A stretch of 64,000 nt of DNA from Seminavis robusta (GCA_903772945.1 CAICTM010000028.1:110874-174873), one strand, 5' to 3'. Positions 21,151-32,575 are shown, numbered from the stretch's first letter. Notes: generated by a model not told the origin, from the letters alone. Made by a program: numbers and translations.

Positions 21151-22389
21151 TCAAGCTTCTTTCTTCAAGTCTATTGATGGTTCCACAGCAAGAGCATTAT
21201 TTCCACCGACAAAACCCACAAAGACCAATCCCCCAACAACTATAGCAGCAGCAAGCTTGGCACCGAACAAGAGCTCCAAGGCATAGAGGGGACACAAGAA
21301 AACCAAGAAGACAGACGAAAGGAACAACTGAACCACCCAGTGCTGGGCATGGAACCAGTCGGACAAATCAAACGCCATCTGCACAAAACGAGCCACACCA
21401 TCATGATTGTATGCCTGGCACCATTCAGGGTTGATCCCACCCATGCAAACCAAACGAGGCACAGTCATGAACACATGTGCAACACGATGGTGAGAGAAAA
21501 TGGACAACACAGAGTGGCCTTGTAGTTCCATGGTTTGGGGGTCGCCATTGGGTGGTAGGGAAATGTAGCAAGAGGATGCAACGCCATCAACCACAAGGGT
21601 GCCATCCTGAGTCAGAGGAGCATAGATTCCCTTGCGCAGGACAGTCCCAATCTTAGTGACCACAGCAACTCCTCCTTGTCCATGTCCAGCTTGAGCTTGG
21701 GAGAGACTATCACCAACCTTGATGGATTTGGCCGTGACTGGGGCATCCTTCCCCTGCACATAGACCAAATGCTGACCAGTGACTTCCAATGGTTTGTAGG
21801 CACTTGTGGTGTGGATTTGTAGGAATTGGGTGTCAGTGGTGGCATCACTGTGGGCAAAGGCATAGACTGGTTGGAATCGGTTGTTGGCTGTCAAGACCAT
21901 GTCTCCAATCTCCAGCTCAGTCATCTTGGTAGGTGCCGGTGCTTGGCCTTGGCCTGGTTGTTCCCTTGTCACAGTGGCTTCCTCCGAGAAACAAGAGGAA
22001 GGATCGGGAGCAGGGGTCGGAGCAGAAGTGCTGAGATTATTGCAAAAACACCTAATGTACAGGGCTATGTTGCTGTTTGCTTCCCATTCTGCACTAAAAC
22101 CTGTTGTGTCGCTTGAGGATAGTGTGGTGGAAGTGGTGCTTCCACAACCGAATGTTTCAGCCAAAGTAGTTGTACCTTGGTAAATAGTAAGTCTCACCAA
22201 GGAAGCAGAGATGCAGTTAACTTCACATACAATGTCCGTGGTTCCACTTTGGGGCGAAAAGGAGGGATCAAGTAACACATCGTTGTAGTTGTCTCCAATA
22301 ATATGGTCTAAGCATACAGAAGCACGGCACGACGTTGCCACCAATGCTATGGTAGTAAAGGTGACGATGAAGGGAGAAGTATACTTCAT
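21151..22389 (-). CDS. Secreted Hint (hedgehog-type) domain protein with hydrophobic tail
   Basis: Single exon, 412 residues. A signal peptide (MKYTSPFIVTFTTIALVATS) precedes a short Cys-containing N-domain (25-118) and a Pro/Ala/Thr linker. The Hint module starts at Cys133 (CFSEE). It shows KMTELEIGDMVLT, a VTGQHLVYV block with Thr204 and His207, KVGDSLSQ, and the hedgehog-like APLTQDGTLVVDG strand followed by SSCY (Cys274). It also has an RVAH motif near 302-305 as in hedgehog C-terminal domains. Hedgehog Hint modules cut themselves at the first Cys and transfer the N-part to a lipid nucleophile. Both catalytic blocks are intact here, so self-cleavage is plausible. Two hydrophobic stretches (about 352-372, 380-397) end the protein. 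About a 20-residue insertion follows the first Hint strand. Confidence 0.87.
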   Translation of the reverse strand: MKYTSPFIVTFTTIALVATSCRASVCLDHIIGDNYNDVLLDPSFSPQSGTTDIVCEVNCISASLVRLTIYQGTTTLAETFGCGSTTSTTLSSSDTTGFSAEWEANSNIALYIRCFCNNLSTSAPTPAPDPSSCFSEEATVTREQPGQGQAPAPTKMTELEIGDMVLTANNRFQPVYAFAHSDATTDTQFLQIHTTSAYKPLEVTGQHLVYVQGKDAPVTAKSIKVGDSLSQAQAGHGQGGVAVVTKIGTVLRKGIYAPLTQDGTLVVDGVASSCYISLPPNGDPQTMELQGHSVLSIFSHHRVAHVFMTVPRLVCMGGINPEWCQAYNHDGVARFVQMAFDLSDWFHAQHWVVQLFLSSVFLVFLCPLYALELLFGAKLAAAIVVGGLVFVGFVGGNNALAVEPSIDLKKEA

Positions 22390-23080
22390 GGTGGGCGGTC
22401 TTGCAAAATATTTTATAAAATCTATTGGTAGCCAGATTTTGGAGTTGTGAGGACCTCAAGATCTGTTCCTTGCACCATGCACCATGCACCTTTTCTGGTC
22501 GCATATGTATAGTTGCTTTCGAAAATAAATGCTAAAAAGATGGTTTGATTAATTAAAGGAGCGAAGGGGGCAGTTGCTTGTTCATACCGGTACAGGCCTG
22601 TAAAACTGGAAAGTTACTATGGGTTGGTAGGCTTGTACCCGGCTGGTACGGTACTGGCGGATGTATGTATGTTGGAGGTCTGGGTACGTGTAAAATGAAA
22701 GTCGAGTCGAGTCGAGTCGAGTACCGGTAGAGTAGAGTTGGGTCGAGTCGAGTGACGAGTGACTCAGTCGAGCGCGCGGTGATACCGGTATTAATTAGCT
22801 AGAGAGATTGGGTAACATTATGTCACATAGGCCAATTACCCTTTCTCCCTGTTACAAATGACTTTTGAAAGAACCTGCGAAAACCCGAGCCTTCGCAAAA
22901 GAGCCCAAGGGAAGAGGCCTCTTCTGTTTCGAAAGAAGACGACGACCATGGCATCGCCGAGACATTCGGCAGCAACAGTCATTCAATCCCATCCTCTGCC
23001 GGTACTGGCAGTGCTAGCTACTGTACTCTAGTAACAGCAGTAACACCACCTCTCATCATTGCAACAAAAGAAGAAGAAGA
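22390..23080. other. Intergenic stretch between divergent genes
   Basis: About 690 bases separate the divergently transcribed Hint gene and Cys-rich gene. It carries a GTCGA run at 22701-22722, further GTCGAG copies to 22775, and TACCGGTA at 22783-22790. Promoters of both genes should lie here, but no defined element can be named. Confidence 0.5.
22701..22722. repeat. GTCGA pentamer repeat
   Basis: Four tandem GTCGA units plus a partial one, directly followed by ACCGGTAG. It is the same pentamer as the long microsatellite at 16802 (GTCGA is a rotation of the complement of CTCGA). Confidence 0.85.
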
Positions 23081-24673
23081 ATGACGAGACCCACCATGTC
23101 CATGTCTATACTGTCCGCACTTCTGCTACTACTATCATCAGTATGCGTGTATGTAGTAGAAGGCCAAGAGCAAGCGATCGTAGCGTGTCCGGTGTTCCGT
23201 AGTTGCCTCGACTGTCTGATCAACGGGACTAACTGTGTGTTTGCAGCAGGGGAGTGTTTTACGGAATGTACGCAAGGCGACAATGGCGCTTCTTGCTACG
23301 CAGCGGCGTCGCATCCAGAGCTAGCTAGCGACGCCATTTGCCAACTCTACCAAGTCGATAACCACGCCTGCACCGTACAGACAGACTGTCAGTCGTGTCT
23401 GAACACACTCAAGAGTGACCAAAATTCATGCCAATGGTATCCCGCTGCTTTCAATAATACAGGGGCTTGCTTTGGGGGTGGCACAGGTCCTTTTGGATCA
23501 GGTCAACTTACTTGCTCTTCTACTACTACTGACACTACCAGTACAGGTACTCCTAGCACGCCTAGACCCACTCCAGCAGCTACAAACCCACCTCAAACCC
23601 CGGAACCTACCACCAACAGCCCAATGACAAGTCCACCCGTTCCAGCTACAGATCCCCCAGTCACCAGTCCACCTACTCCTCAAGCTACGACGACGGCACC
23701 GGATCAGGACGCGGTTTGTCAGGCATCTGCCACGGACTGTCAAACTTGTCTCGGGGCTAGCTGCGCCTGGTTCCCCAGTGTACAAGCTTGCGAACTCGAT
23801 TGTACCGGTCTCGCCGATACCGAGTGCTTTGCCGCATCTGATTCGCCGGATGTTAGCCCCACGGAAATTTGTCAAGTCATTGCCACGGCCGCACAAGATC
23901 GTGAATTGTGTGCCGCACAAGATGCCACCGATTGTGCAACCTGTCTCGCCACCATGCAGTCGGATGGATCACCGTGTCAATGGTACGTCGATCCAGACAA
24001 TGGAGGACTTTCCTGGTGTGGTACGGGAACCTGCAATATGGAAGGCATTTGTGGCAGTCAAACTTGTGATGACAGTGCTGCCACACAAGAACCAGTACAA
24101 GAAGAAGACACGTCGTCGTCAAATCCCTGCTCGCAATTCAATGGATACGGAGCCGATGGATGTCCTCCGTGTTTGTCCAGTTCGGACAAGTGTGCCTGGA
24201 GTATCGATACCTGCCTGCCAAATTGCGATATCATTGCCGATGATGCTCCCTGTTTTCATGCCGATTCACGGCCCAACACCACCATCGGAGAACTCTGTGA
24301 TTTGGCATCGGTCAATACACAAGATGCCAAATTGTGTGCCCGCAAGAATTATTGCTTCACCTGCACGTCCACTCTTCAGACGGACGAAAAAACACCCTGT
24401 GCTTGGTACAAGGACGAAGCGGGTAACGAATGGTGTGGGACGGGTGGATGCGATTCCAACGGTGTTTGTGGTGAAACCGATGAAACTGTCTGTCAAGTAC
24501 CCACCGAGACTCCCGTTACAAGAGCTCCCACAGTGGCAGAGATTATTATCGACGATACAAGCGCCAGTACCAGTGGAGCTAAACGGCGACAATCATTATT
24601 CTCGTGGCGACAATACAATGTTGGACTTGCCGTGACGGTGTTGTTGCTGACGATGGTAGGCGTCGTGTACTAA
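23081..24673 (+). CDS. Cysteine-rich type I membrane protein with three repeated modules
   Basis: Single exon, 530 residues. It has a signal peptide (MSMSILSALLLLLSSVCVYVVEG), an extracellular part, and one C-terminal membrane segment (VGLAVTVLLLTMVGVVY) ending at the stop. The ectodomain is three copies of a two-part Cys module. Part A has CLDCL...C.W/F...C...C followed by ECFAA-type and EICQ endings. Part B has CxxCLxTxxSDxxxCQWY and, in copies 2 and 3, WCGTGxC...GxCG. A Thr/Pro linker of about 75 residues separates copy 1 from copy 2. The CxxC...CxW spacing resembles PSI-type modules, but I cannot assign a family. A surface or cell-wall-associated role is inferred from topology alone. Confidence 0.82.
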   Translation: MTRPTMSMSILSALLLLLSSVCVYVVEGQEQAIVACPVFRSCLDCLINGTNCVFAAGECFTECTQGDNGASCYAAASHPELASDAICQLYQVDNHACTVQTDCQSCLNTLKSDQNSCQWYPAAFNNTGACFGGGTGPFGSGQLTCSSTTTDTTSTGTPSTPRPTPAATNPPQTPEPTTNSPMTSPPVPATDPPVTSPPTPQATTTAPDQDAVCQASATDCQTCLGASCAWFPSVQACELDCTGLADTECFAASDSPDVSPTEICQVIATAAQDRELCAAQDATDCATCLATMQSDGSPCQWYVDPDNGGLSWCGTGTCNMEGICGSQTCDDSAATQEPVQEEDTSSSNPCSQFNGYGADGCPPCLSSSDKCAWSIDTCLPNCDIIADDAPCFHADSRPNTTIGELCDLASVNTQDAKLCARKNYCFTCTSTLQTDEKTPCAWYKDEAGNEWCGTGGCDSNGVCGETDETVCQVPTETPVTRAPTVAEIIIDDTSASTSGAKRRQSLFSWRQYNVGLAVTVLLLTMVGVVY

Positions 24674-25436
24674 CTAACTAGCCATTGAATTCGAGAGAAC
24701 TCTGGTATGTGAGTGATGTCAGCTCTGACATTATGATGATTAATTCCAATCGAGGGGTTGGGGAAGGACACGAGTGAGGAGGACGAAATGATTGATTGAA
24801 CAACAGTCTTCCTTCGCACTATGGAGGGTTTCATGGCAACTTGGGTCCCAAAACAAGAAGTGTTAATTAAAAACGAGGAAAAGCGTATGAATGAATAAAC
24901 TATATTGTTTGACAAGCAATTGATTTGCGTTCAGCCACGACTTGCACTCGACGATAAATTTCAATCTGCTTGTTGCTGTGCGCTTTGAATCGAATCCGTG
25001 CCTACACAGGACCAATTTCCTCTTGCCATTGCGAGGTTTTCATTCATCACCACCACTGCCAGCCATGCTTCTAGTTTTTTATACTTGCTTAGATTCTCCT
25101 GCGTAGACAGGCATCCAAAACTCCTTACTAGTACATGTAAGATTGACCAGATTCTGTCGAAGGTCGAATGGAGATCCTCCCTCGAAACAAGGAACGATCC
25201 CAACAAAATCAACGTTGTCTTCCTTGTCTTTGGCTACTGTACGCCGACTTTGACCATGGGTATTGCTTTCGTTCTATGGTACGAATAGTGTTTTACAAAT
25301 GGCCCGGATTTATTTGCCTCCGGCTTCTTTGCGTGTACGACCCGAACTATCCAAAACAACCAAGAGAATTGTTGCGTTTTAGCCAGAAGTGTGTCGTGTT
25401 GCTTTTTGTTGCGTTCCGCTCTGTTACGTTGCATTT
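24674..25436. other. Intergenic stretch between convergent genes
   Basis: About 760 bases between the stops of the Cys-rich gene and the bestrophin gene. Only short frames overlapping on both strands; no gene supported. Confidence 0.5.
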
Positions 25437-27157
25437 CTATACATTTTTGTCGGATCCATTCACTCGATGCTTGCTGGAAAATATTGGCGGCGGATCCATG
25501 AGATCGGGAATGGCAGTGGTAGGCGACGGGATGCTTCCCTCGTCGTCGTTTGGGAATTGCAAATTCTCTTGTAAATGCGCTGGCGGTTCCCATATATCGT
25601 ATCCCTTCAAGTCATCTCTATAGCAATCCAATCCTCGTCCCTGTTTGTATCGACTCAATACTCGTTCTCGTAACTGCACCGCTGAGGCGGGTCCATCGGT
25701 GCGATAAATGGAAAGATAAATATCTTCGTAAACGAGCAATGCCATGCCGTGTTCATCGACATCCTGAATGAATGCAACCCCACCATGAAAAGGGTAAGAT
25801 ACAACACGAAATCGTCGGCGTCACTTTACTCGACGAAGCCCACGGCACTTACATTGGTATCATCTCCGAATGGATCATCAAGTGCAATACTGACATATTC
25901 AATCCCCATGAATCCAAAACTGACCAGGAGCACAATGAGTAGTGAACTCCAGAGTCGATATTCCTTGAGCAGCACGAGCGGGAGTGTGTAAACCCAGAAA
26001 AAGACACACGCTCGCGTCATTTGCACCAACGGAAAGGGATAGGGGGTGAAAATGAGGACACGGAATTCATGAAACGCTTGTTGGAATTGTTGTGTAAACA
26101 TGAGCAGATCTCGATATTCATTGACGGCCATTTTACATCCCAAATAGTGTGGATGTGTCATGATGGTTTGTTTGAGCACGTGATTGAGAGTAATGGGAGC
26201 TCGCATATTTTCGTCAATGCGCGATCGTCGTCCATGCGACAACTTTCGAAAGCGTAAAAAATGGTCACTGACGGATTCGATATCGGCCGTGTCTTGTGAT
26301 AGATTAAAGTATTCTTCTTCCCACGTGTCCCGTTCCGTGGAACTCCACAGCAGTGCATCCATGGTGACTCTGAGTAAGAGAATGGTTCTGTAGCAGACTT
26401 CTTGTCTCCATTCTTTGGCTTGTGGTGTTTGATTTTCGTACGTATAGACAGTAGCATGTTGTGCCAATTCTCGACAAGATCGATAGCAAGTGGCCAAATT
26501 TCTGCGATAGTCCATGAATCGATCGTAACTGATTTTGGCTCGATTGACAATGAGAAACGACACCAGCAATCCCATGAAGGAATGGCCAATAGACGAGTGA
26601 AAGGTCAAGTCGAGTTGGTCGTGCTCTTTCAAGTACGCCACGGCACACATCCAAGCCACATTGGCAACGCAAAACGGCAGAACGTTGGGAAATGCACTCC
26701 CGTGCATCCGGAACAATACTTGAATGTGGTTCTGCGCCGTATACGAAACACGGTGGACCCTGCAGAAAGATGCAGAGAAAAGTGTGTGAGCTGGTACAGT
26801 GCAGCATTGTCAATTCATACGGTATGCACACGGTAAGACTGAAGCTTACCTGTACTTTTGCTGTGAAGAATTCAAGTCGGTCTGACTCTGACTTTGACTT
26901 GTGGAGCGAAACAGCGCAAGTGGAGACACACTATTGCGACCACCGTTGGATTTCGACGGAGTGGTCGGGTTGTTGGACGTGTCATTGGCGCCTTGGCCGT
27001 TGCCTATTGTCTTGTCGGATGCGGGAGATTGCAAAGGCACTCGAATGGAAGAATACAACGCATTGTTGGCATTGCGAGTCGAGTCACCCAGAGTGGCGCT
27101 GTAGAACACCAACAGTGGATCACTCTCGTCCCGATAATGACGGCTCTTGCGGCCCAT
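25437..27157 (-). CDS. Bestrophin-type anion channel
   Basis: Three exons, complement of 25437..25763, 25853..26759 and 26850..27157. The 90- and 89-base GT-AG introns keep the frame; 513 residues. The N-terminus is polar (Ser/Thr/Asn-rich). The bestrophin fold follows: FRMHGS, a first membrane helix, then HSFMGLLVSFLIVNRAKISYDRFMDYR, the family signature with its RxxxxYDRxxxxR core. Later come an RAPITLNHVL segment and membrane helices (FFWVYTLPLVLL, SSLLIVLLVSFGFMGIEYV). The calcium-clasp-like end is ALDDPFGDDTN, joined by splicing to DVDEHGM. The DPFG.D.ND.D pattern appears only after removing the intron, which supports the model. These proteins form pentameric Cl-/HCO3- channels. In algae, thylakoid or plasma-membrane forms exist; no clear plastid signal is seen, so location is open. 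Confidence 0.9.
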
Positions 27158-30023
27158 CGTGAATTCAATGAATTAAAAACTGAAATAAAGGAAAAATGAG
27201 AGAAAAACGGGATCTACCTTCAGCTAAGGGTAGCTAAGGGGTAGCATTAATTGGATTGTCGGATCTTTCTTCTCCTTGCTTAGCCTCGTCTCATCAGGGG
27301 TTGAACTGTACTAACAATACTGGTGGCTCTGATGCTGAGACTTATGACTGAAAGATGAAGGAAGTGGCTGTGGCTGCTGTGGCGATGCACAAGTGCCTGA
27401 AGAAGATCCTCACAGAGATCCAAAAGTTGGTGCTTCCCACCGCTGCCAAAAAAATGAGGGAACTTTTTGACACCACTAAAAAATGAAACGTTATCCCTAT
27501 GTATCTTGCATCAAAATGAGATCTATTCGAAAGATCAATCGATAGTCGCATAATTCGATTCGATTCGAACCGATCTTTCGGGTAAGGGTACCAGTACTAT
27601 CATACTAGCTAGCTAGCTAGCTAGTATCATAGTCTACCGGTACCGGTGCCTTGAGTGTTTGCCGATCAAAAGACTTCAGACTGCCACTCTCACAGCTACT
27701 AGCTCGCTATATAGTGTTCCCATTGCAAAGAGCCTCATGGAGATGCTGCAACACCTACCACACTACGAGGTACAGGTAGTCTTTTAAGGTGCCGGTACCA
27801 GCGGTGCGTTACCTCTATTTCGTTGTTGAGAGGCTGAGTTCTTCGAAGAGCGAGCGAGCGACAAACCAACTACTCAGTAACAGCCTACTTTTGATCCCAG
27901 CAGCCATTGCAATACCTACCATACAGTGTACGGTAACCACTGATTGGGAGCAAGCTTCTGGCTATTTTGGCACCGCTGACGATTACTCTACTACTAGCTG
28001 GTACAGCAGCCGTGATGTTCACTGCCTGTTGCAAGGTTCTGTCACAGTTGCTTGTTCCCAGGTTACCGTATTATCCACTGGCCAGTCATCTACTTACTCT
28101 TGGTTTGCTTACTCAGTTCAAGTACTGGTACTGGATAGCTAGTCTTCAGTAGCCGTAGGTGCTTCTCGCCTGCATGTTCTAGCTAGTACATGGTGTACTT
28201 GAGTGGCAACCAACCTAAGAAATAAGAATCGTTGATAAAATGAACCATTCGAAAGCAGCGAAGCGAACCTTGGACATCCTGGCTACTAGCAGGAAATTGC
28301 TAAATTGCTACCGGGGGTGGTACCGGTAGCATCCACGGTTATGTAACCTAAACGCACGCTCCCATCGTACCGTATGACATACGAGAACAAAGATTGAAGG
28401 CTTCAGCCTCCAGCAGGCGATGCCGAAGTTCCTTGAACACAAGGCAACTGCTGGCTGGTGGACGTTGGACGTAGATCTTAGATCTTTAGTATGTTATACG
28501 GTTGATTGCTCAATGGCTAAAAACAGGCGGAAGGCAAGGAATAAAACAACAAATCTGCCGCACTGAGTAGTCGAGTGTCCAGTAGGGCTATGGCTTTTAC
28601 CCCTTGAAAAGAAAACGACGAACTTGCCTGTAGCTCGCTCCACTAGACTACATTTACTGGCACCGGAGAAGAGCCGAAGTAAAGGAGATCTTCGGCAGAT
28701 CTACACTGGCTAGCTAGTAGCTACTAGCCAGTACCTGCTTACCGGTGGTTGCATGGCTGGCTGGTGGACTAACCTGGAAGCTGCAAGCTGCAACTGATAA
28801 TAACAACTTTTTTAAAATTAAAAAGCTGCTACCTGGTATGATACTTGAGGAGTGCTGAAACCCCAGCAGATCCTGAAGCCTCTTCTTGATTGCTGCAGCT
28901 GCTGGCTACCGGTACTCGAGCGTACTGTACGGTACCATCTTGCGGCTGCTGGCCAGACTGGCTACATGCTGCATGTTGTGGTACGTGTATGTACCGTACT
29001 AGCTACATGTAGAAGTGTTGCAGGGTTGCAGTGTGCTGTTCCTGTTTCGCTGCGACACAGGATTGGACTCCTTTGCTGCTTCCTGGAGGTAAACTTCTTA
29101 CTGATGAGAACCACTCATCAGCTACTCAGCTACTGTACAGTGCCAATTCGCCATCTCTCCTACTAAGGATGAAACTGCGGAAATTTTAATGGATTTATCA
29201 CAAGGTTTCTTTGGAAATGTCCTTTGAAAGTGGGACTTCAATAAGGGCCTATCAGCATGATTCAGCATTATTTATTTAGCACTGTTCATCGTCCGAAGTT
29301 GCACGATCAGGTTCGTGGTTGTTTTCGTACTTACTTGGTACCATGGTAGGCAGATTACACTCAAACACTCAAACATGTTCGCTCTTGCGCCATGTTCCGT
29401 TTTCCACTACTTGATCGATTTATTTATTTCTGCCCATTATTTCTGAGTAGCTGATAGCTGGTGGCTTTTTGCTCCTAACCAGTTAAGGGCAAGATGCTGT
29501 TGTTTGGGTTTCGGTGACATGTGGTAGGTCATGTGGTACACTATTTGGATGCTCGGATGCTCAAACTTTGTGATACGACATACTACAGTTGCGTTCTTGG
29601 CGTGAAGCGTGAAGTGACGAAGTGACACTGTTAATCGCGTACGCTAGCTACGGTAGCTGGTACCATACTCTCCACTGGTATTGTCAATTGCCGCGGGAGG
29701 ACTGGTTTTATGGGTAGGGCCTTTGCAAGAGCTTCTTTTGCGTGTATTGGATGCCGTTCGTGCTGGGGAGCCAGTGCTGCTTTGGCTCTTTTTCTTTCTG
29801 ACGACTACAGGTACTGGTGGCCTGGTAGAATTCCTACGTAGTTTCTGTACGTCCCAGCTCAGAGCGAACACTAAAGCTCTTTTCCCGATCGATGAACTCA
29901 AGAATCCAAGCTCACAATTCAAACTCACTTTCACAGAATAACTAACTCTCAATAGCTCACCCCAACTCAAACCCATCCATACTTTCCCAAGCTATAAGTC
30001 AAGCAAAGAAATTTCAGTCCACC
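27158..30023. other. Gene-free stretch of about 2.9 kb
   Basis: No gene supported. It is dense in CTAGCTAG (a run at 27604-27624), TACCGGTA (27635-27642, 28907-28914) and related palindromes. Frames of 60-117 codons lack any recognisable feature. The last 100 bases are CA-rich and AT-rich and fit the leader of the next gene. Confidence 0.5.
27604..27624. repeat. CTAG tetranucleotide repeat
   Basis: Five tandem copies of CTAG, the longest of many CTAGCTAG runs in the non-coding parts of the window. A TACCGGTACCGG palindrome cluster lies just after it. Confidence 0.85.
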
Positions 30024-30290
30024 ATGATGAATACTACAGCACCCCCCATGAGCAGCATCAGCGTTCCTTCCAGTATCTATCCAGCACAAGCGGACCCACA
30101 GCAATACCACCAACAAGCTCAGGCTCAGGCACAGGCTCTACCACCGCAAAGAAGTTTGTCTCCATCTCCAGAAGATCATGGTCAAAGACTGCTTGCCATG
30201 CTGAATGACGTGCTGCCTCTGGTAGATGAAGATCCAGAAATGCTCACTCTCATGCAAGATGTCACTAGATTGGTGTGTGAGTACCAGTAA
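30024..30290 (+). CDS. Small hypothetical protein (88 aa)
   Basis: Not recognised. It starts at an ATG in the favourable context CCACCATGATG, after a purine-poor, CA-rich leader typical of the better-supported genes here. The N-terminal half is Pro/Gln/Ser-rich (QQYHQQAQAQAQA), then a PQRSLSPSPEDHG motif. The C-terminal half is an amphipathic helix (RLLAMLNDVLPLVDEDPEMLTLMQDVTRLVCEY). The low-complexity-plus-helix arrangement looks like a small regulatory or adaptor protein. A longer spliced gene cannot be excluded. Confidence 0.5.
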   Translation: MMNTTAPPMSSISVPSSIYPAQADPQQYHQQAQAQAQALPPQRSLSPSPEDHGQRLLAMLNDVLPLVDEDPEMLTLMQDVTRLVCEYQ

Positions 30291-31581
30291 ACCTGTTGCC
30301 AAGTCAAGACGGACAACTCCGTTTTATGCATACTAGTAGTCACTCCTGACCAGACTTGCACTTTTGATAAGATACCCTTAACTTCTATCTAGATCTAACT
30401 ACACTTCATTGCACGATCACATCAATTGAATGAGTTACTAATATTTCTAGCTCGCAATAGTACACTAGCACACAAGCCATCAAGAACCATGGCCAACAAG
30501 CAAGCGCCGGCAGCATGGGAGAGGGCAAATGACAGATCGTCAGGTCCAGGCTACCTGTTGATTGATCATGCTTTTTACCCGATACTGCCCTGATCAGGCA
30601 GGGTGTTGCCACACGGTACTCTTTGCATCTTTGCTCTTCCAGCCAGGCGTCCCCTGCAGTTGGCCCAAAACCTTTATCACGTCTGAACTCCCTGGGCTGC
30701 ACAACCTTCGCTACCGTATGTCATACATACACTGGTTGGTCAAATCAAATCTCACAGAGTTCTGAATCCAGGAGTGCTTCACAGTGCGTACGTGTCATGT
30801 TCCAGTGGTGTTGGACGGTAGGATACACAAGAGTACTAGTAAAGAGGAGCCCTACTGTGGCGCACAAGTCAAAATTGCTTCCCAGCCAAACAAGAGACCC
30901 CGCCTTTGAGCAGGTGCCCACTGTCAAATAGTCCATGACATCCATTGATGTATTTGGTTACCAACCGCATCTACTGGAAGTGGTGTGGAGGGTTGGTCGT
31001 CAAATCGTCCACTGCCTCTTGCCATGCTCCATTGGTGGCTGGCAAGCAACTGCATAATATGTAGTCTGCTTCAACATTGCTAATCCCAAACGACTCACAG
31101 TCTTGACCAGCTTTCCAATCCATAGGTTTGGCATATCCAAACAGCTTGATGGTTATAGTTGAGTGCTTCGGTGAGATTGGCCTTGACCCAAGCTTCAAAG
31201 ATTTCCTCTGGCCAGCTAGACTACTACTAGTAGCCTGCCGGGTCCAGCTTACCGGGCATTCTTCGAGACGGTCCAAGAATCTTGGTGTGCGGTGGCAGTA
31301 CGGCAGTCAAGTGTGCGACTTTTGATTTTCTACCACGCGGGAGTTGTTCGTTCACACATCCTGGTGCACCAAAGTCGCGATGTAGTCCACGAAGTTGGCG
31401 CACCTTCCTCACACGATAATATCTATTGAGCCGTGAGCCAGTGGCAATACTTAGCTATGCGGTATGTGGACTATCATAGTGGACATGCGTTGAATAATAT
31501 GAGATGGAGTTGCAGAGAAGACATGTTGAGAACCACAAATGCCGTGTCACTTCTTTCAGTGATTAGTAGTTATTGACGACC
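30291..31581. other. Gene-free stretch of about 1.3 kb
   Basis: Only short overlapping frames without recognisable features. No gene is supported, and no repeat stands out apart from isolated CTAG-type palindromes. Confidence 0.5.
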
Positions 31582-32575
31582 ATGAAGATGTTTTCCATGC
31601 GACTGTCACTCGTCCTTTTGGCTCTCTGGAGTCTCGAGACCGCTGCTGTTACTAGCGGTTCGCTGCGTCGAAAACTTCCTGAAGGTGGCTCGAATGCTGC
31701 ATCGGGTCAGATCAAGGCCTTTGTGGAATTGGTGTCTTCAACCGGAAGGATTTGTTCGGGGGTCTTGATCAAGCCCGATATCGTTGCTACCGCCGCGTCT
31801 TGTACCTTCTCCGATAACGGCGCAGGGACTGCGGACTTTACGTCGCAGGCATATGTCAAGGGTACCAACACTGAATCAGAAAGGGGAATTTCGAGAAACT
31901 GGGCAGATTATGTCGTTCATCCAGACTACAGCTACGGAAGTGAAACCAACAATGTTGCCGTTATTCTACTTTCTAGTCCCGTCGAAACAGTTGAAACTCT
32001 GGACGTTAACCTATGGACGACCGTGGATATTGGAACTAGCGTTATGGCCGCTGGATATGGCAGCGGAAGGACTGACAGAGGCAGAGACGATCTGACACTT
32101 GCATCGCTCATGATCTTGAATGAGGGCGCAGCTGGCTGTATTACCGGAAACATTGATCAAGTCATTTGTGCCGATAGTGATACCCAAGACATGGTAAGTA
32201 CATGGCTACGCTTGGACTAAATGCTTGCCGTTGGCATTGTTGTTCCTGTTTTCTCTTTATTTCTTTGCTCAAAACCGAATTATTGCTATTATATATTTAT
32301 GACTACAGTGCGAAGGCGACGAAGGGTCCCCTTTGATGGATGGGGACAACTTGGTTGGAATTTATAGCCATGGAGGAGCTTGCGACCCAGCGAATGGTTC
32401 CCCCAAATTCATGCGGGCGCCCTATTTCCGGAGCTTTATTCAAAACGAGACTTGCAACCTGAACGCGGGATATTGCAGTTGGCTCGGCAGTGCCTGCCAA
32501 ACCATTTCGAATGCTTTTACCAATGCCCTGACCGCTTTGGGCTTTTATGCGAGCAAAGCCGACGAAGGAGTTTAA
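31582..32575 (+). CDS. Secreted trypsin-fold pseudoprotease
   Basis: Two exons, 31582..32193 and 32309..32575 (phase 0, GTAAGT...CTACAG); 292 residues from the ATG in ACCATGAAG. The signal peptide (LSLVLLALWSLETAAVTS) is followed by a short SLRRKL pro-like segment. The S1 chymotrypsin fold is recognisable: the CSGVLIKPDIVATAA strand, a NNVAVILL strand, VMAAGYG, and the CEGDEGSPL loop made by the splice. All three catalytic positions are changed. The His of the usual TAAHC is Ser73, the Asp of NDIAL is Asn124, and the Ser of GDSGGP is Glu209. The protein is therefore predicted to be catalytically dead while keeping disulfide cysteines. Such pseudoproteases act as binding or regulatory proteins elsewhere; its partner is unknown. 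Confidence 0.85.
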
